A stretch of 20,753 bases of DNA from Saccoglossus kowalevskii (taxonomy: Eukaryota > Hemichordata > Enteropneusta > Harrimaniidae). The position numbers were made by a program, and so were the translations under genes. The stretch lies in the NCBI RefSeq assembly GCF_000003605.2, contig NW_003156741.1, forward strand, positions 10,695 to 31,447, read 5' to 3'. Within the stretch, counting starts at the first letter, position 1. Every line of letters starts with the position of its first letter. Under the pieces are notes generated by a model. The model did not search any database. It was not told where the DNA came from and saw only the letters and a program-made list of their open reading frames with translations. This document shows positions 1 through 7,509 of this stretch, in pieces.

Positions 1-400
1 CTTCTGCACATTTTCTTCCCATTGAATCCGGTAGACATAAAGGCATTTTGAAGGAAAACAGGCTATGTAATCTCCATGAATGCAATGAAGTAGGGGATGA
101 GAAACATTACATTTTATATTGTAATAATTGTCAAATCAAAGATCTAGATTCCTTTATACATCTATGCCCCAAAGCTGGAAGATTTTAGCATGGATGAATT
201 ATTTCCTATTATTGTTTCAAGCAATGATTTTTTCATTCTTAGCATTTTTGCAAAATTTATTTTCTATATTCTTGATATGTATTAATACTGAAAGTTTTTG
301 TTGTTCTGAATGTTTTGTTTTGTTATTGTTATTTTTGGACTTTACTCAAGTTTTCATTGGTACGTTCCAAATAAAAAATTCTATCTATCTATCTATCTAG
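1..400 (+). mobile_element. 3' end of a non-LTR retrotransposon (LINE), 5' truncated by the window edge
   Basis: Frame 3 reads through bases 3-188 to a TAG stop and gives the C-terminal tail seen in many LINE reverse-transcriptase polyproteins (CR1/L2/Crack-like clades): LPIESGRHKG, then ENRLCNL, then a GDEKHYILYC block with spaced cysteines. After the stop comes a roughly 190-base 3' UTR with AATAAA at 370-375, then a (CTAT)n tail at 381-398. A short microsatellite 3' tail is typical of L2/CR1-like elements. The element lies within the first intron of the minus-strand glutathione peroxidase gene, in the opposite orientation to it. The clade cannot be settled from 60 residues. Confidence 0.75.
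381..399. repeat. (CTAT)n microsatellite, LINE 3' tail
   Basis: Between four and five copies of CTAT directly follow the LINE 3' UTR. This is probably the element's own terminal repeat rather than an independent microsatellite. Confidence 0.85.
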
Positions 401-701
401 TTCCTGGGCTCCCTGTGGTGAGTCATGAAATAGATTGAAATATATTAAAATATATTAAAAACCCAGCCCGGAAGCAGGGATCATTTCATTTGATTGGTTT
501 GGATTTTACCACACAAGTCTATTGCTGGACAAATTATGTGAATAATTCTCCACAGTCGAAAAAAACAATACAGACATATGTGTTAGCCTAGCTGCAGTTG
601 CAGCTAGTGTTAGCCATGATTTCGCGTCGTTTTGGTTAGGATAATGTCAATGTATCTACGAATGAATGAAAGTAAGTAAGTTTTTTTTAGCCAACTTTTA
701 C
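401..701 (-). other. Intron 1 (part) of the GPx-like gene
   Basis: Noncoding sequence between the LINE and the first exon of the minus-strand gene. The splice donor is GTAAAA, read on the minus strand from 701 downward. A small palindrome lies at 588-607 (arms CTAGCTGCA and TGCAGCTAG), with TGTTAGCC at 581-588 and again at 608-615. I see no second GPx exon (the block containing NVAS and the catalytic Cys/Sec) between here and base 1, so it must lie left of the window. Confidence 0.5.
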
Positions 702-854
702 CTTTCCTCTGAATTTTTCGAGAGAAACTTCATTACCGGAGATGTCAGTCACGGTATAGGAGTATGCGTCATTGTCGTTATTTGTACTTGCTATCGCAAA
801 AATTCCGAAACAACACACGCAAGCGACGGCCAAATTAGAATACATCGTAGCCAT
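702..854 (-). CDS. Glutathione peroxidase (GPX7/GPX8 or phospholipid type), first coding exon, partial
   Basis: The minus strand from ATG (854-852) is open for exactly 51 codons and ends AGA GGA AAG before a GTAAAA donor, in phase 0. Residues 1-23 form a hydrophobic signal peptide or signal anchor (VACVCCFGIFAIAS). They are followed by AYSYTVTDISGNEVSLEKFRGK, which matches the start of the thioredoxin-fold domain of GPx proteins, where the SLEKYRGK block leads into VSLVVNVAS. The family reduces hydroperoxides with glutathione or thioredoxin; a signal-bearing member would work in the secretory pathway, like GPX7 and GPX8 in the ER. The start is well placed: an in-frame TGA lies 9 bases upstream, and the context has A at -3 and G at +4. 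A second in-frame ATG (845-843) is possible. The catalytic Cys or Sec exon lies outside the window. The gene is head to head with CDC20. The assignment rests on about 22 residues, so the family is likely but the subclass is inference. Confidence 0.72.
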
Positions 855-945
855 GTTGGATCACGATATCGTTTCTTTCTCGCGTTACTTTGTTGCTATG
901 ACGACGACCGGGCATTTTTTTAACTGGAAGAGGCGAAGGGTTCGA

Positions 946-950
946 CCAAT
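946..950 (+). promoter_or_regulatory. CCAAT box 1 (NF-Y site)
   Basis: The sequence is GACCAATCAGG, which fits the NF-Y consensus with CAG after the pentamer. It lies 32 bases from the next CCAAT box, in the same orientation. Confidence 0.7.
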
Positions 951-977
951 CAGGCACAGGTTCGTTATGCAGGGAAT

Positions 978-982
978 CCAAT
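978..982 (+). promoter_or_regulatory. CCAAT box 2 (NF-Y site)
   Basis: The sequence is ATCCAATCAGA. The 32-base spacing to CCAAT box 1 is in the 31-33 range typical of NF-Y pairs in promoters of genes expressed at G2/M. The CHR-like hexamer follows 30 bases downstream. Confidence 0.7.
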
Positions 983-1007
983 CAGAACACAGAACATAAC
1001 TGGGAAA

Positions 1008-1013
1008 TTCAAA
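1008..1013 (-). promoter_or_regulatory. CHR element (cell-cycle genes homology region)
   Basis: TTCAAA on the plus strand is TTTGAA on the minus strand, the canonical CHR bound by the DREAM and MMB complexes (LIN54). It lies just downstream of a CCAAT pair, as in mammalian CDC20, CCNB and CDK1 promoters. A six-base motif alone is weak; the three-part arrangement is what supports it. Confidence 0.55.
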
Positions 1014-1059
1014 TGAATGAAACATCATTGTTATTCTTCAGTGTTGACCCAAGATTCGT

Positions 1060-1143
1060 TGTGACTGAAGGTACTAAATGATATCCTGGAATCTAAGCTG
1101 ACTTTTAACTACCGAAAACGGGTGAAATATCATAAACTATAAG
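1060..1143 (+). other. CDC20: CDC20 noncoding first exon (5' UTR), start approximate
   Basis: A strong splice donor, AAG|GTGAGTG, ends this exon at 1143. The matching acceptor ATCAG (AG at 1554-1555) leaves only six untranslated bases before the start codon at 1562. The left boundary is a guess. Confidence 0.55.
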
Positions 1144-1561
1144 GTGAGTGAGCTTATTTCACGGATAAGTCTCATGACGAACGAAATTAATTCGAAAAGA
1201 AAACCAATTAATTGATTGTCCTCACGGAACCAGCTTTTACAAGGCTTGTTTTGGTATATTAATACCCAATACTATGGTTTTATGAAGGCTTTCTAATGTT
1301 ATATTTGGTCTTTCGGGATTTTTTTTATCTGTTCAGCACCAGAGAATACAATTTTCATTTACTGAGTTCATTTCTCTAAGTTCATTTGTGTAGATTATTC
1401 TAACCACGGTTGTTTAGTAACCGTGTTCTAACGCTATCTGTTAATCCGTTAAAAACCAGATCCAATATGGTGTCGTCAAACCACGGCCCCCTACTACTAC
1501 TAGTACTAGCAATGAGCTACTGAAATTTTATGTATGTATTTAATTTTCTCATCAGAATACA

Positions 1562-1811
1562 ATGGCGCACCTCAGTTTCGAAAACGACATAAACAGTTTA
1601 TTAAAACTTGACGGACCAACAAGGGGACCAGCCATGAGGTGGCAGAGAAAAGCTGCAGAAGCTAGTAGCTGCAACACTTCCATGAACACATCAACGTGCT
1701 GTACACCGATGAAAACATCAAACAGGTCGTTTAACAACAGTATGACAGTAAAAACACCAACATCAAAAACGCCCAAGACACCGTGTGGTAGTAAAAAGAC
1801 AAAAACACCAG
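1562..1811 (+). CDS. CDC20: CDC20 coding exon 1 (residues 1-84)
   Basis: Begins [19 protein letters not shown], like the start of vertebrate CDC20, followed by the conserved RWQRKA block at 26-31. The second half is low complexity and rich in Thr-Pro and lysine. Donor CAG|GTATGT; the exon ends in phase 1 inside a glycine codon. Confidence 0.95.
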
Positions 1812-4800
1812 GTATGTGAAGCGTGTTACTATCAGACTAGCACAACCTAAGGGTCAGTATGTGCATGGATGGTATGTGCAGGCGAGCAATGATGACAAAG
1901 AATTCTGTGCCCACTACATTTCAATTCACCATGCCATTCTTGAGTGTACTGGATTCCAGGCTATTTTTCAACACATAACATATTCCAATTTAGGATAAAT
2001 TATGGACAAGAATAAACTTTTCTTTGTAATTTTTGTCGTTTTCGGTCAAACTAATTTTAGGGTAGGGTTATTGTAACCTCACATGCATGTTTCATATACT
2101 GTAAAAATACTTCAGCGATAATTAATTCCAGCTAAAATGAAGTATTCCACCAGTGTCTAATAATATTTAATATTGCATAATCTAGAAAACAATTTCTAGA
2201 AAATATTTTGTGAAATACAAAACCTGCAACCTGTTCATTTCACACACGACAATGTATAATACACAACCTTTACTATTGCATTTACCGGTATTGTTTTTAT
2301 ATCACGTTTATTTATAGGAAAGACACCAGGAAAAACGAAGACCCCTTCTAAGACTCTCTCAGGGGATCGCTTCATTCCTTCACGCAGCACAACAAGTTTT
2401 GATTTGGGACATTACAAACTCCTCAATGAGTCCAAAAAGGATATAGAAAATGATACTCTTAGCCCTTCGAAGAAAGACTACCAAAAGACAATGGCGGAGA
2501 ACCTCAATGGAAATGCATTACAGTCTAAAATACTTTCTTATAAATCAAAGCCACCACAAGCTCCAGAAGGTATAAACTTTGAAGTTTTGCTACGATTTTT
2601 TATAATGCTTTACCTAGTTTATGTTCATATGAGGGAGGGGCTTTCAACAATTCTGCTTGTTCCACTTCATTCCACTACCAAATTTATCGTGAATCAGAAT
2701 GTGCTATGTTAGTAGACTAGTGTTTAACAGTGGATTATTTTTTTCAAGTGTTATTATGTTATTTGTTTATAATTAGGCCAAGAGCAAAAATGTGTCTTTT
2801 TGAGTCTGGTAAGTCCAGATTGAGCTTGCGCAAGGAATGTGAATAATTTGCAAAAAAAGGCAAATTATGAAATTTGTTATAATCAGTGTATAATTAATTA
2901 ATATGCATGCTTTGTTCTTGTTCTTTCATAATTGTTCTTTTTCTATCATTTTGCTCTGTTTTATCTTTCTTTTTTCACAATACATATTTATCCTATTCCC
3001 TATATTTTGCAGGTTATCAAAATAATTTACGAGTCTTATACAGCCAAAGTAAAACTCCTGGTTCATGTCGAAAGACTGTGCGACACATACCTCAAGTACC
3101 AGAAAGAATTTTAGATGCCCCAGATATATTGGATGATTACTGTAAGTCACTTTGCTTTGGTTTTATTTGCAATCTTATTGGGTATGAGGAGGTGCAGCAA
3201 TGCATACAAGTACATGTTTCTATTCAGTACAGTAAGCTACATTTAGCTGGAAACTCCAGCATTGAATACTGTAACTAGGCTCACCTTGTGTGCTAGGTAT
3301 ATCATGTTATCACTAGTAACCCCATTCCAGGCTATTCAATATAGTATGAGTTTATTACGAGGGTACCATAAAGTATGCACAAAGACAGCACATCGCAAGG
3401 AAGCGATTCCGGTCGCATGTAAACGCTCGATGCTGTAGGATAAAAACATTTAAACAAATTTTCCCATTGTAAGCCCTGCAATTAATTCATCTCGATGTCA
3501 GGTACACAGCCGTGTAACATTTAAATTTTAACCAATTCCAATGAAATATTTATATTGACATATTTTTTTTTATGTCTTTTTTTTCAGATTTAAATTTACT
3601 AGATTGGAGCTGTAATAACCATTTAGCTGTAGCCCTTGCTGGTAATGTCTACCTTTGGAATGCCAGTAATGGTGAAATCCAGCAGTTATTACAGGTAGAG
3701 AATCCTGAAGACTATGTCTCCTCGGTGTCGTGGATTAAAGAAGGAAATTATCTGGCTGTGGGAACCAGTAGCGGGGAGGTCCAGGTAATGTTGCTATTGT
3801 TACTTCAATGGGCTGGTGACACTCCAAAAGTTTTCTAAGTTGGTCCTCGCATTGGCCTGGAATAACATTTTTTTTTTTTAGTTTAACTTCTACCCAGCTG
3901 TGAAGATTCAATATTCCCAAACAATTTTATTTTTCCACTGGTTTGTGCATTGTATATGTAGCTTTACAAAAAATGACAGATGGGTTAATAAATATGGGGG
4001 AAATAAATACCATTTGTAATGAATGTACTGTGTATATGCAATTATTATAAAAATGAACCCCCCCCCCCTCAACTCGATTTGTAACTTGTATTTCAGTTAT
4101 GGGATGTTGCACAGAGTAAACGGTTGCGTAACATGACTGGTCATGTCGCTAGAGTCGGTGCTCTTTCCTGGAATTCCTTTATTCTTAGCAGGTATGTTAT
4201 TTGCTGCTAAAACTTGTTTACCATAGTTACCACACCATTCATAAAACTTAACTATTTAGTAAACATTTACAGTGTATCTATGTTGTGCTATGCTGAAATT
4301 GTGATACTCTGTGTTACCTGTGGGTTGCTTATTTGCATTAGTGCATGTCACTGTGTGAATTTAAAGTTTAGAAATTTTTATTCTGAATAATTTTGAATAT
4401 GGCACGCTGAAAATATCAAATTGATAAAAGCTGAACATGCACTGTAATAGTGCCATTGATTATTTGCTGTGTATTATTGGCCCCCAGTCTAGGAGATTAA
4501 TTTCACTTATTTCGTTGATAGCAAACTACAGTGACTATGCAATTTACAGAATTCATAATCATTACTTTGATGGATGTCTCTGTAGATTCAAATTTCTCTT
4601 ATTGCACTAAATAATTCTTGCAGCAAAGCAAATGTTACATTACTGCTCTTCATTCATTGTACATATAGTCAATTTCACTGACATGAATTTCCTTTTTTCT
4701 CTTCAGTGGTTCACGAAGTGGTAACATACATCACCACGATGTCCGAGTCGCCAACCATCACATAGCTACGTTATCCGGCCACACGCAAGAAGTCTGTGGC

Positions 4801-6775
4801 CTTGAATGGTCTCCTGATGGGCGGCATCTGGCCAGCGGTGGTAACGACAATTTACTGAATGTTTGGCAAGCGTCAATTGACAATTCTGGCAATACTCCGT
4901 TACATACATTTACACAGCACCAGGCAGCAGTGAAGGTACGTCTGTTTTTTAAAGCGTGGTAGTCGTCGCGCTGCGCATGTGCGACATTGTGTTGATAAAC
5001 ATTGATCCCACAATCCAATGCGTTTTTCAAATGGAAATCACAAGTATGAGGTTTGACCTGGGCGTGGCTTGCACTGATTACCGACGGTGACTCCTTCGAT
5101 ACCTTCCAATCACATGGAAATTGTCTAATTAAAGCTTTAAAACGTCTCAGTTCGTACTCGTTGATCTGCGCAACAGTCAAAGTCGTCATCTTTGTTTATA
5201 TGAGACCCATATATCTCGCACATGCGCAGCGCGACGACTATCGCGTTTTAATGCGGTCGTATATCGCTAAATAAATAATTGTCCAAATGTCAACAAATGT
5301 TGTGGAGCAATGTTAGGTCTTTTGACAAAATAAATAATGCAAGTTTCTCTTTAATTTAATTTCTCGCATTAAAAATTAATAGGTTTACATCGTATTATCT
5401 GAGACAAATCTGGGATATACATGGTTGGTTGGATGAATGTAATCACTGCTCAATAAAAGAATCTGTATTTTTCATGTGATCCTGAGTGTGCTCATTTCAC
5501 GATATTGAATACAACTTACTGTGCGTTTCATCTCCCCATAGGCTGTATCATGGTGTCCATGGCAACCCAGTATTCTTGCCAGCGGAGGTGGTACTGCAGA
5601 TAGACACATCAGGTTTTGGAATGTCAATAGTGGTGTCTGCCTCAATAGTGTGGATACCAAATCTCAGGTACAGTAACGCTACAAATTTTTGAAATGATAC
5701 ACGTGATAACATTAATTTTACCCTTGACCTTGTTAAATTAAAAAAAATCAAGCTGGCTGCTTTTTGTTGTGATGTGTGTTTTACCTGGTTTTTTTTGCTG
5801 TAGAGCAAGTTTTATCATACTTTTATTATCATATTTCCTTTAATGTGCATGCACTTATGTAAAGTATATGTGTAAATAAATTGATGATCCAACACATGCA
5901 ATACTTTCTATTGGATATGAAGACATTACAACTGTTGTACACTGGATCATCAAAATGTCGCTTATTTTGACCATAGAAACACCTGTCATTTTACGTCATC
6001 TACTTCTAATAAAAAAAAAATCTGGTAACCCTGGTTTCACATCACATCTGTATGTATGTGCGAGTTATTTACAAACACATTGTTAATGTCTTCTTTAGGT
6101 TTGTGCAATACTATGGTCCAAGGAATACAAAGAAATGATATCGGCGCACGGGTTTGCTAATAACCAGTTGATCATCTGGAAATATCCTACCATGACAAAA
6201 GTTACTGAATTAACAGGTTGGTTGTTTGTTATTATTTGGGAATGATCAGAGTTCTAGTTGTAGCTCTTTATTGCATGTACCGGGTATGTTTTTTTTTCAC
6301 TGTATTTTAAGTATGATCTAGTGAAGTATTATTGCACCCTTTGTTCACCAGATTATTTGTATTTAACTGGGCTTAGGCGAACAGTGATACAAAACATGCT
6401 GTGTACAGATTTATTTTATTTCTAAGAAGTTTTGGCCAACTTTACCCTCCAAGTACAAATTCCACAGAATCTTTAGATATATAAATGACAAAAAGAAAGA
6501 TGTGTTATGCTAATTGTGTGAAAATTAGGTCACATTTTAATTTGTATGGATCGTCGACTGTCATAGTTAATCTGCTTTCTACTGTAGGTCATTCATCTCG
6601 AGTTCTACACATGGCTCTCAGTCCCGATGGCACAACGGTCGTATCTGGTGCTGCCGATGAGACATTGCGGTTGTGGAAATGTTTTGAAGTTGATGCCCAC
6701 AAAAAGAAAGAAAAGACCTTGGCGAGCGGCAAGAAATCAACAACAAATTCATTTATGCGTTCATCAATCCGATAA
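1562..6775 (+). CDS. CDC20: CDC20, activator of the anaphase-promoting complex, complete (9 coding exons, 527 aa)
   Basis: CDS join: 1562-1811, 2318-2569, 3013-3141, 3588-3784, 4097-4191, 4707-4935, 5542-5667, 6099-6216, 6588-6775. These give 1584 bases, 527 residues plus TAA, and all junctions are GT-AG and in phase. CDC20 loads onto the APC/C in mitosis, recruits D-box substrates such as cyclin B and securin, and is held by Mad2/BubR1 at the spindle checkpoint. Visible parts: N-terminal tail with seven Thr-Pro sites (residues 48-93), C-box DRFIPSR (100-106), Mad2-binding motif KILSY (154-158), a seven-bladed WD40 propeller (about 212-515) and the C-terminal IR tail (526-527). Human CDC20 is 499 residues; the excess lies mostly in the N-terminal tail. 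CDC20 rather than CDH1/FZR1 is shown by the [11 protein letters not shown] and ILDAPDI blocks and the N-terminal start. The ATG has A at -3 and G at +4. Its promoter carries CCAAT/CCAAT/CHR. Confidence 0.97.
2318..2569 (+). CDS. CDC20: CDC20 coding exon 2 (residues 84-168): C-box and Mad2-binding motif
   Basis: Carries the last two Thr-Pro repeats (86, 92), the C-box DRFIPSR at 100-106 that docks on the APC/C, and KILSY at 154-158, which aligns with the KILRL Mad2-binding site of human CDC20. The stretch aligned with the human KEN box reads SKKDIEN, so KEN is absent. Acceptor TTATAG, donor AAG|GTATAA; ends in phase 1. Confidence 0.96.
3013..3141 (+). CDS. CDC20: CDC20 coding exon 3 (residues 168-211): linker into the propeller
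   Basis: Encodes [18 protein letters not shown] and then [15 protein letters not shown], the conserved lead-in to the WD40 domain. The position of the mammalian CRY degron reads VRH (190-192). Acceptor TTTTGCAG, donor TAC T|GTAAGTC; ends in phase 1. Confidence 0.96.
3588..3784 (+). CDS. CDC20: CDC20 coding exon 4 (residues 211-276): first WD40 blades
   Basis: Encodes [21 protein letters not shown] and [18 protein letters not shown], closely matching vertebrate CDC20. Acceptor TTTTTTTTCAG, donor CAG|GTAATG; ends in phase 0 in the middle of the EVQ-LWDV strand. Confidence 0.97.
4058..4068. repeat. Poly-C run (11 C) in CDC20 intron 5
   Basis: Eleven consecutive C residues near the 3' end of the intron, between the likely branch region and the acceptor. 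Length may be unstable or affected by sequencing error. Confidence 0.8.
4097..4191 (+). CDS. CDC20: CDC20 coding exon 5 (residues 277-308)
   Basis: Encodes [20 protein letters not shown] and then SWNSFILS, the end of blade 2 and start of blade 3. Acceptor TATTTCAG, donor CAG|GTATGT; ends in phase 2. A run of eleven C lies 28 bases upstream of the exon. Confidence 0.96.
4707..4935 (+). CDS. CDC20: CDC20 coding exon 6 (residues 308-384)
   Basis: Encodes [35 protein letters not shown] and GNDNLLNVW, followed by a variable loop (IDNSGNT) and [11 protein letters not shown]. These are blades 3 and 4. Acceptor TTCTCTTCAG, donor AAG|GTACGT; ends in phase 0. A MITE begins 17 bases after this donor. 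Confidence 0.97.
4949..5251. mobile_element. TTAA-flanked MITE, family I copy 1, in CDC20 intron 7
   Basis: The element is 4953-5247, flanked by TTAA at 4949-4952 and 5248-5251. Its terminal inverted repeats share TAGTCGTCGCGCTGCGCATG at 4960-4979 and the complement near 5221-5240, extending inward to TGCGA and outward through AGCGTGG / AACGCGA. A TTAA target duplication is the signature of piggyBac-type transposases; the TIR family is one I do not recognise. The interior, read on the minus strand, starts an open frame with ATG at 5189 (see findings). It occupies about half of intron 7 and has no visible effect on the splice sites. Confidence 0.85.
5542..5667 (+). CDS. CDC20: CDC20 coding exon 7 (residues 385-426)
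   Basis: Encodes [31 protein letters not shown] and VDTKSQ. The WCPWQ and GGGT.DRHIR.WN blocks are hallmarks of the CDC20/CDH1 propeller and contribute to D-box recognition. Acceptor CCCCATAG, donor CAG|GTACAG; phase 0 at both ends. Confidence 0.97.
6099..6216 (+). CDS. CDC20: CDC20 coding exon 8 (residues 427-466)
   Basis: Encodes [19 protein letters not shown] and [15 protein letters not shown], the sixth blade. The human protein has SGHGF where this has SAHGF. Acceptor TTCTTTAG, donor CAG|GTTGGT; ends in phase 1. Confidence 0.97.
6588..6775 (+). CDS. CDC20: CDC20 coding exon 9 (residues 466-527) with IR tail and stop
   Basis: Encodes [20 protein letters not shown] and [14 protein letters not shown], the last blade, then a lysine-rich tail ending SSIR. 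The terminal Ile-Arg binds APC3 and is conserved in CDC20 and CDH1. Acceptor CTACTGTAG; TAA at 6773-6775. Confidence 0.97.
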
Positions 6776-6840
6776 GCCCACTGCTCTGCCTACATTATTT
6801 TAATATATCAATATATCTATGCTTTTAAATTTTTTAAACA

Positions 6841-6846
6841 AATAAA
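6841..6846 (+). terminator. CDC20: CDC20 polyadenylation signal AATAAA
   Basis: Canonical hexamer 66 bases after the CDC20 stop codon, implying a short 3' UTR of about 90 bases. Confidence 0.75.
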
Positions 6847-7148
6847 ATCATCGTCATTGACCCGCTGAGCATTTTCATTGGCTCATTTAAACCATGAAAT
6901 GAAATCTAAACACTGCAATAATTTTTACGTAGTATTGTATACTTTTACGATAATTGTATGTCTTCGCACGATTTGTCATTGAATCAAGACGAAAGACTTA
7001 ATTTTATCTGAATTTCTTAACTCCGTATAATAATGCGTTAAAAAGTTTTTTTGGGTTGATTTCCCCAACCCATTGGATTTTATTAGTTTGTTTTAATGTA
7101 AAATATTTATTTCATAACATTATTATTTCCGCTTTTGGGCATCACAGA

Positions 7149-7367
7149 AATAAACCACACAAAAAGCCGACAGCTGTGGCAGAGAACTCGAAGAATGATT
7201 CTAATTATGCTGTAAAAATATTCTCATCTCAATTTACAATAGGCTTCATTGTGGTTTGCGTTATGTTACCATTATTTGAACATGTACTTTTGAATTGGAT
7301 TTCTGGGAATGTTTCCAATCAAGACTCTTGTCTTGTGGTCACTGATATTGAAAATAGAATGGCATGA
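7149..7367 (+). CDS. Possible last exon of an unidentified membrane protein
   Basis: Downstream of an acceptor-like CATCACAG (AG at 7146-7147, so the exact first base is uncertain) the plus strand is open to a TGA at 7365-7367. It encodes a polar stretch (NKPHKKPTAVAENSKNDSN), one strongly hydrophobic segment (FTIGFIVVCVMLPLF) and a polar tail. An AATAAA follows at 7482. No ATG begins the frame upstream, so it is not a complete gene on its own, and I find no upstream exon in the 370 bases after CDC20. The pattern Tyr-X-Val, hydrophobic, VVC, then Phe loosely recalls the tail anchor of RAMP4/SERP proteins, but spacing differs and the match is weak. It may equally be a chance open frame or a decayed retrocopy. 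Confidence 0.25.
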   Translation, partial: NKPHKKPTAVAENSKNDSNYAVKIFSSQFTIGFIVVCVMLPLFEHVLLNWISGNVSNQDSCLVVTDIENRMA

Positions 7368-7481
7368 AAGAACTGAGAGTTCTGTTGTAACAACTTGTAT
7401 TCTACTGCAATTGGGGACTTGTTATCATGCCTCCAGTGTAATTTGTATACCAAATAATTGACTGTAATTTGTCAAAATAGC

Positions 7482-7487
7482 AATAAA
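7482..7487 (+). terminator. AATAAA downstream of the possible orphan exon
   Basis: Canonical hexamer 115 bases after the TGA at 7365-7367, followed by T-rich sequence. AATAAA is frequent by chance in AT-rich DNA, so it supports the exon only weakly. Confidence 0.3.
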
Positions 7488-7509
7488 TAACTTCATTATT
7501 GTTTACATT

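Larger units (their letters stand above)
855..1060. promoter_or_regulatory. Divergent promoter between the GPx-like gene and CDC20
   Basis: This segment separates the minus-strand GPx start codon (854) from the first CDC20 exon. It holds two CCAAT boxes and a CHR-type hexamer, listed separately, and has CpG-bearing sequence at its left end. No TATA box is apparent at a useful distance from the CDC20 first exon. Transcription start sites cannot be read from the sequence; the CDC20 start is probably between about 1015 and 1080. Confidence 0.6.

Noticed and set aside
666..999. Two plus-strand frames over 666-999
   Set aside because: They are antisense to the GPx-like exon and its promoter; the minus strand explains the openness.
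2180..2212. Repeated TTCTAGAA-type heat-shock-like elements in CDC20 intron 2
   Set aside because: Two short AT-rich matches inside an intron; too weak to call a heat-shock element.
4758..5189. 143-codon minus-strand frame across CDC20 exon 6 and intron 7
   Set aside because: It is a read-through of the MITE's open segment into the antisense of a real exon; only the MITE part (5189-5103) is of interest.
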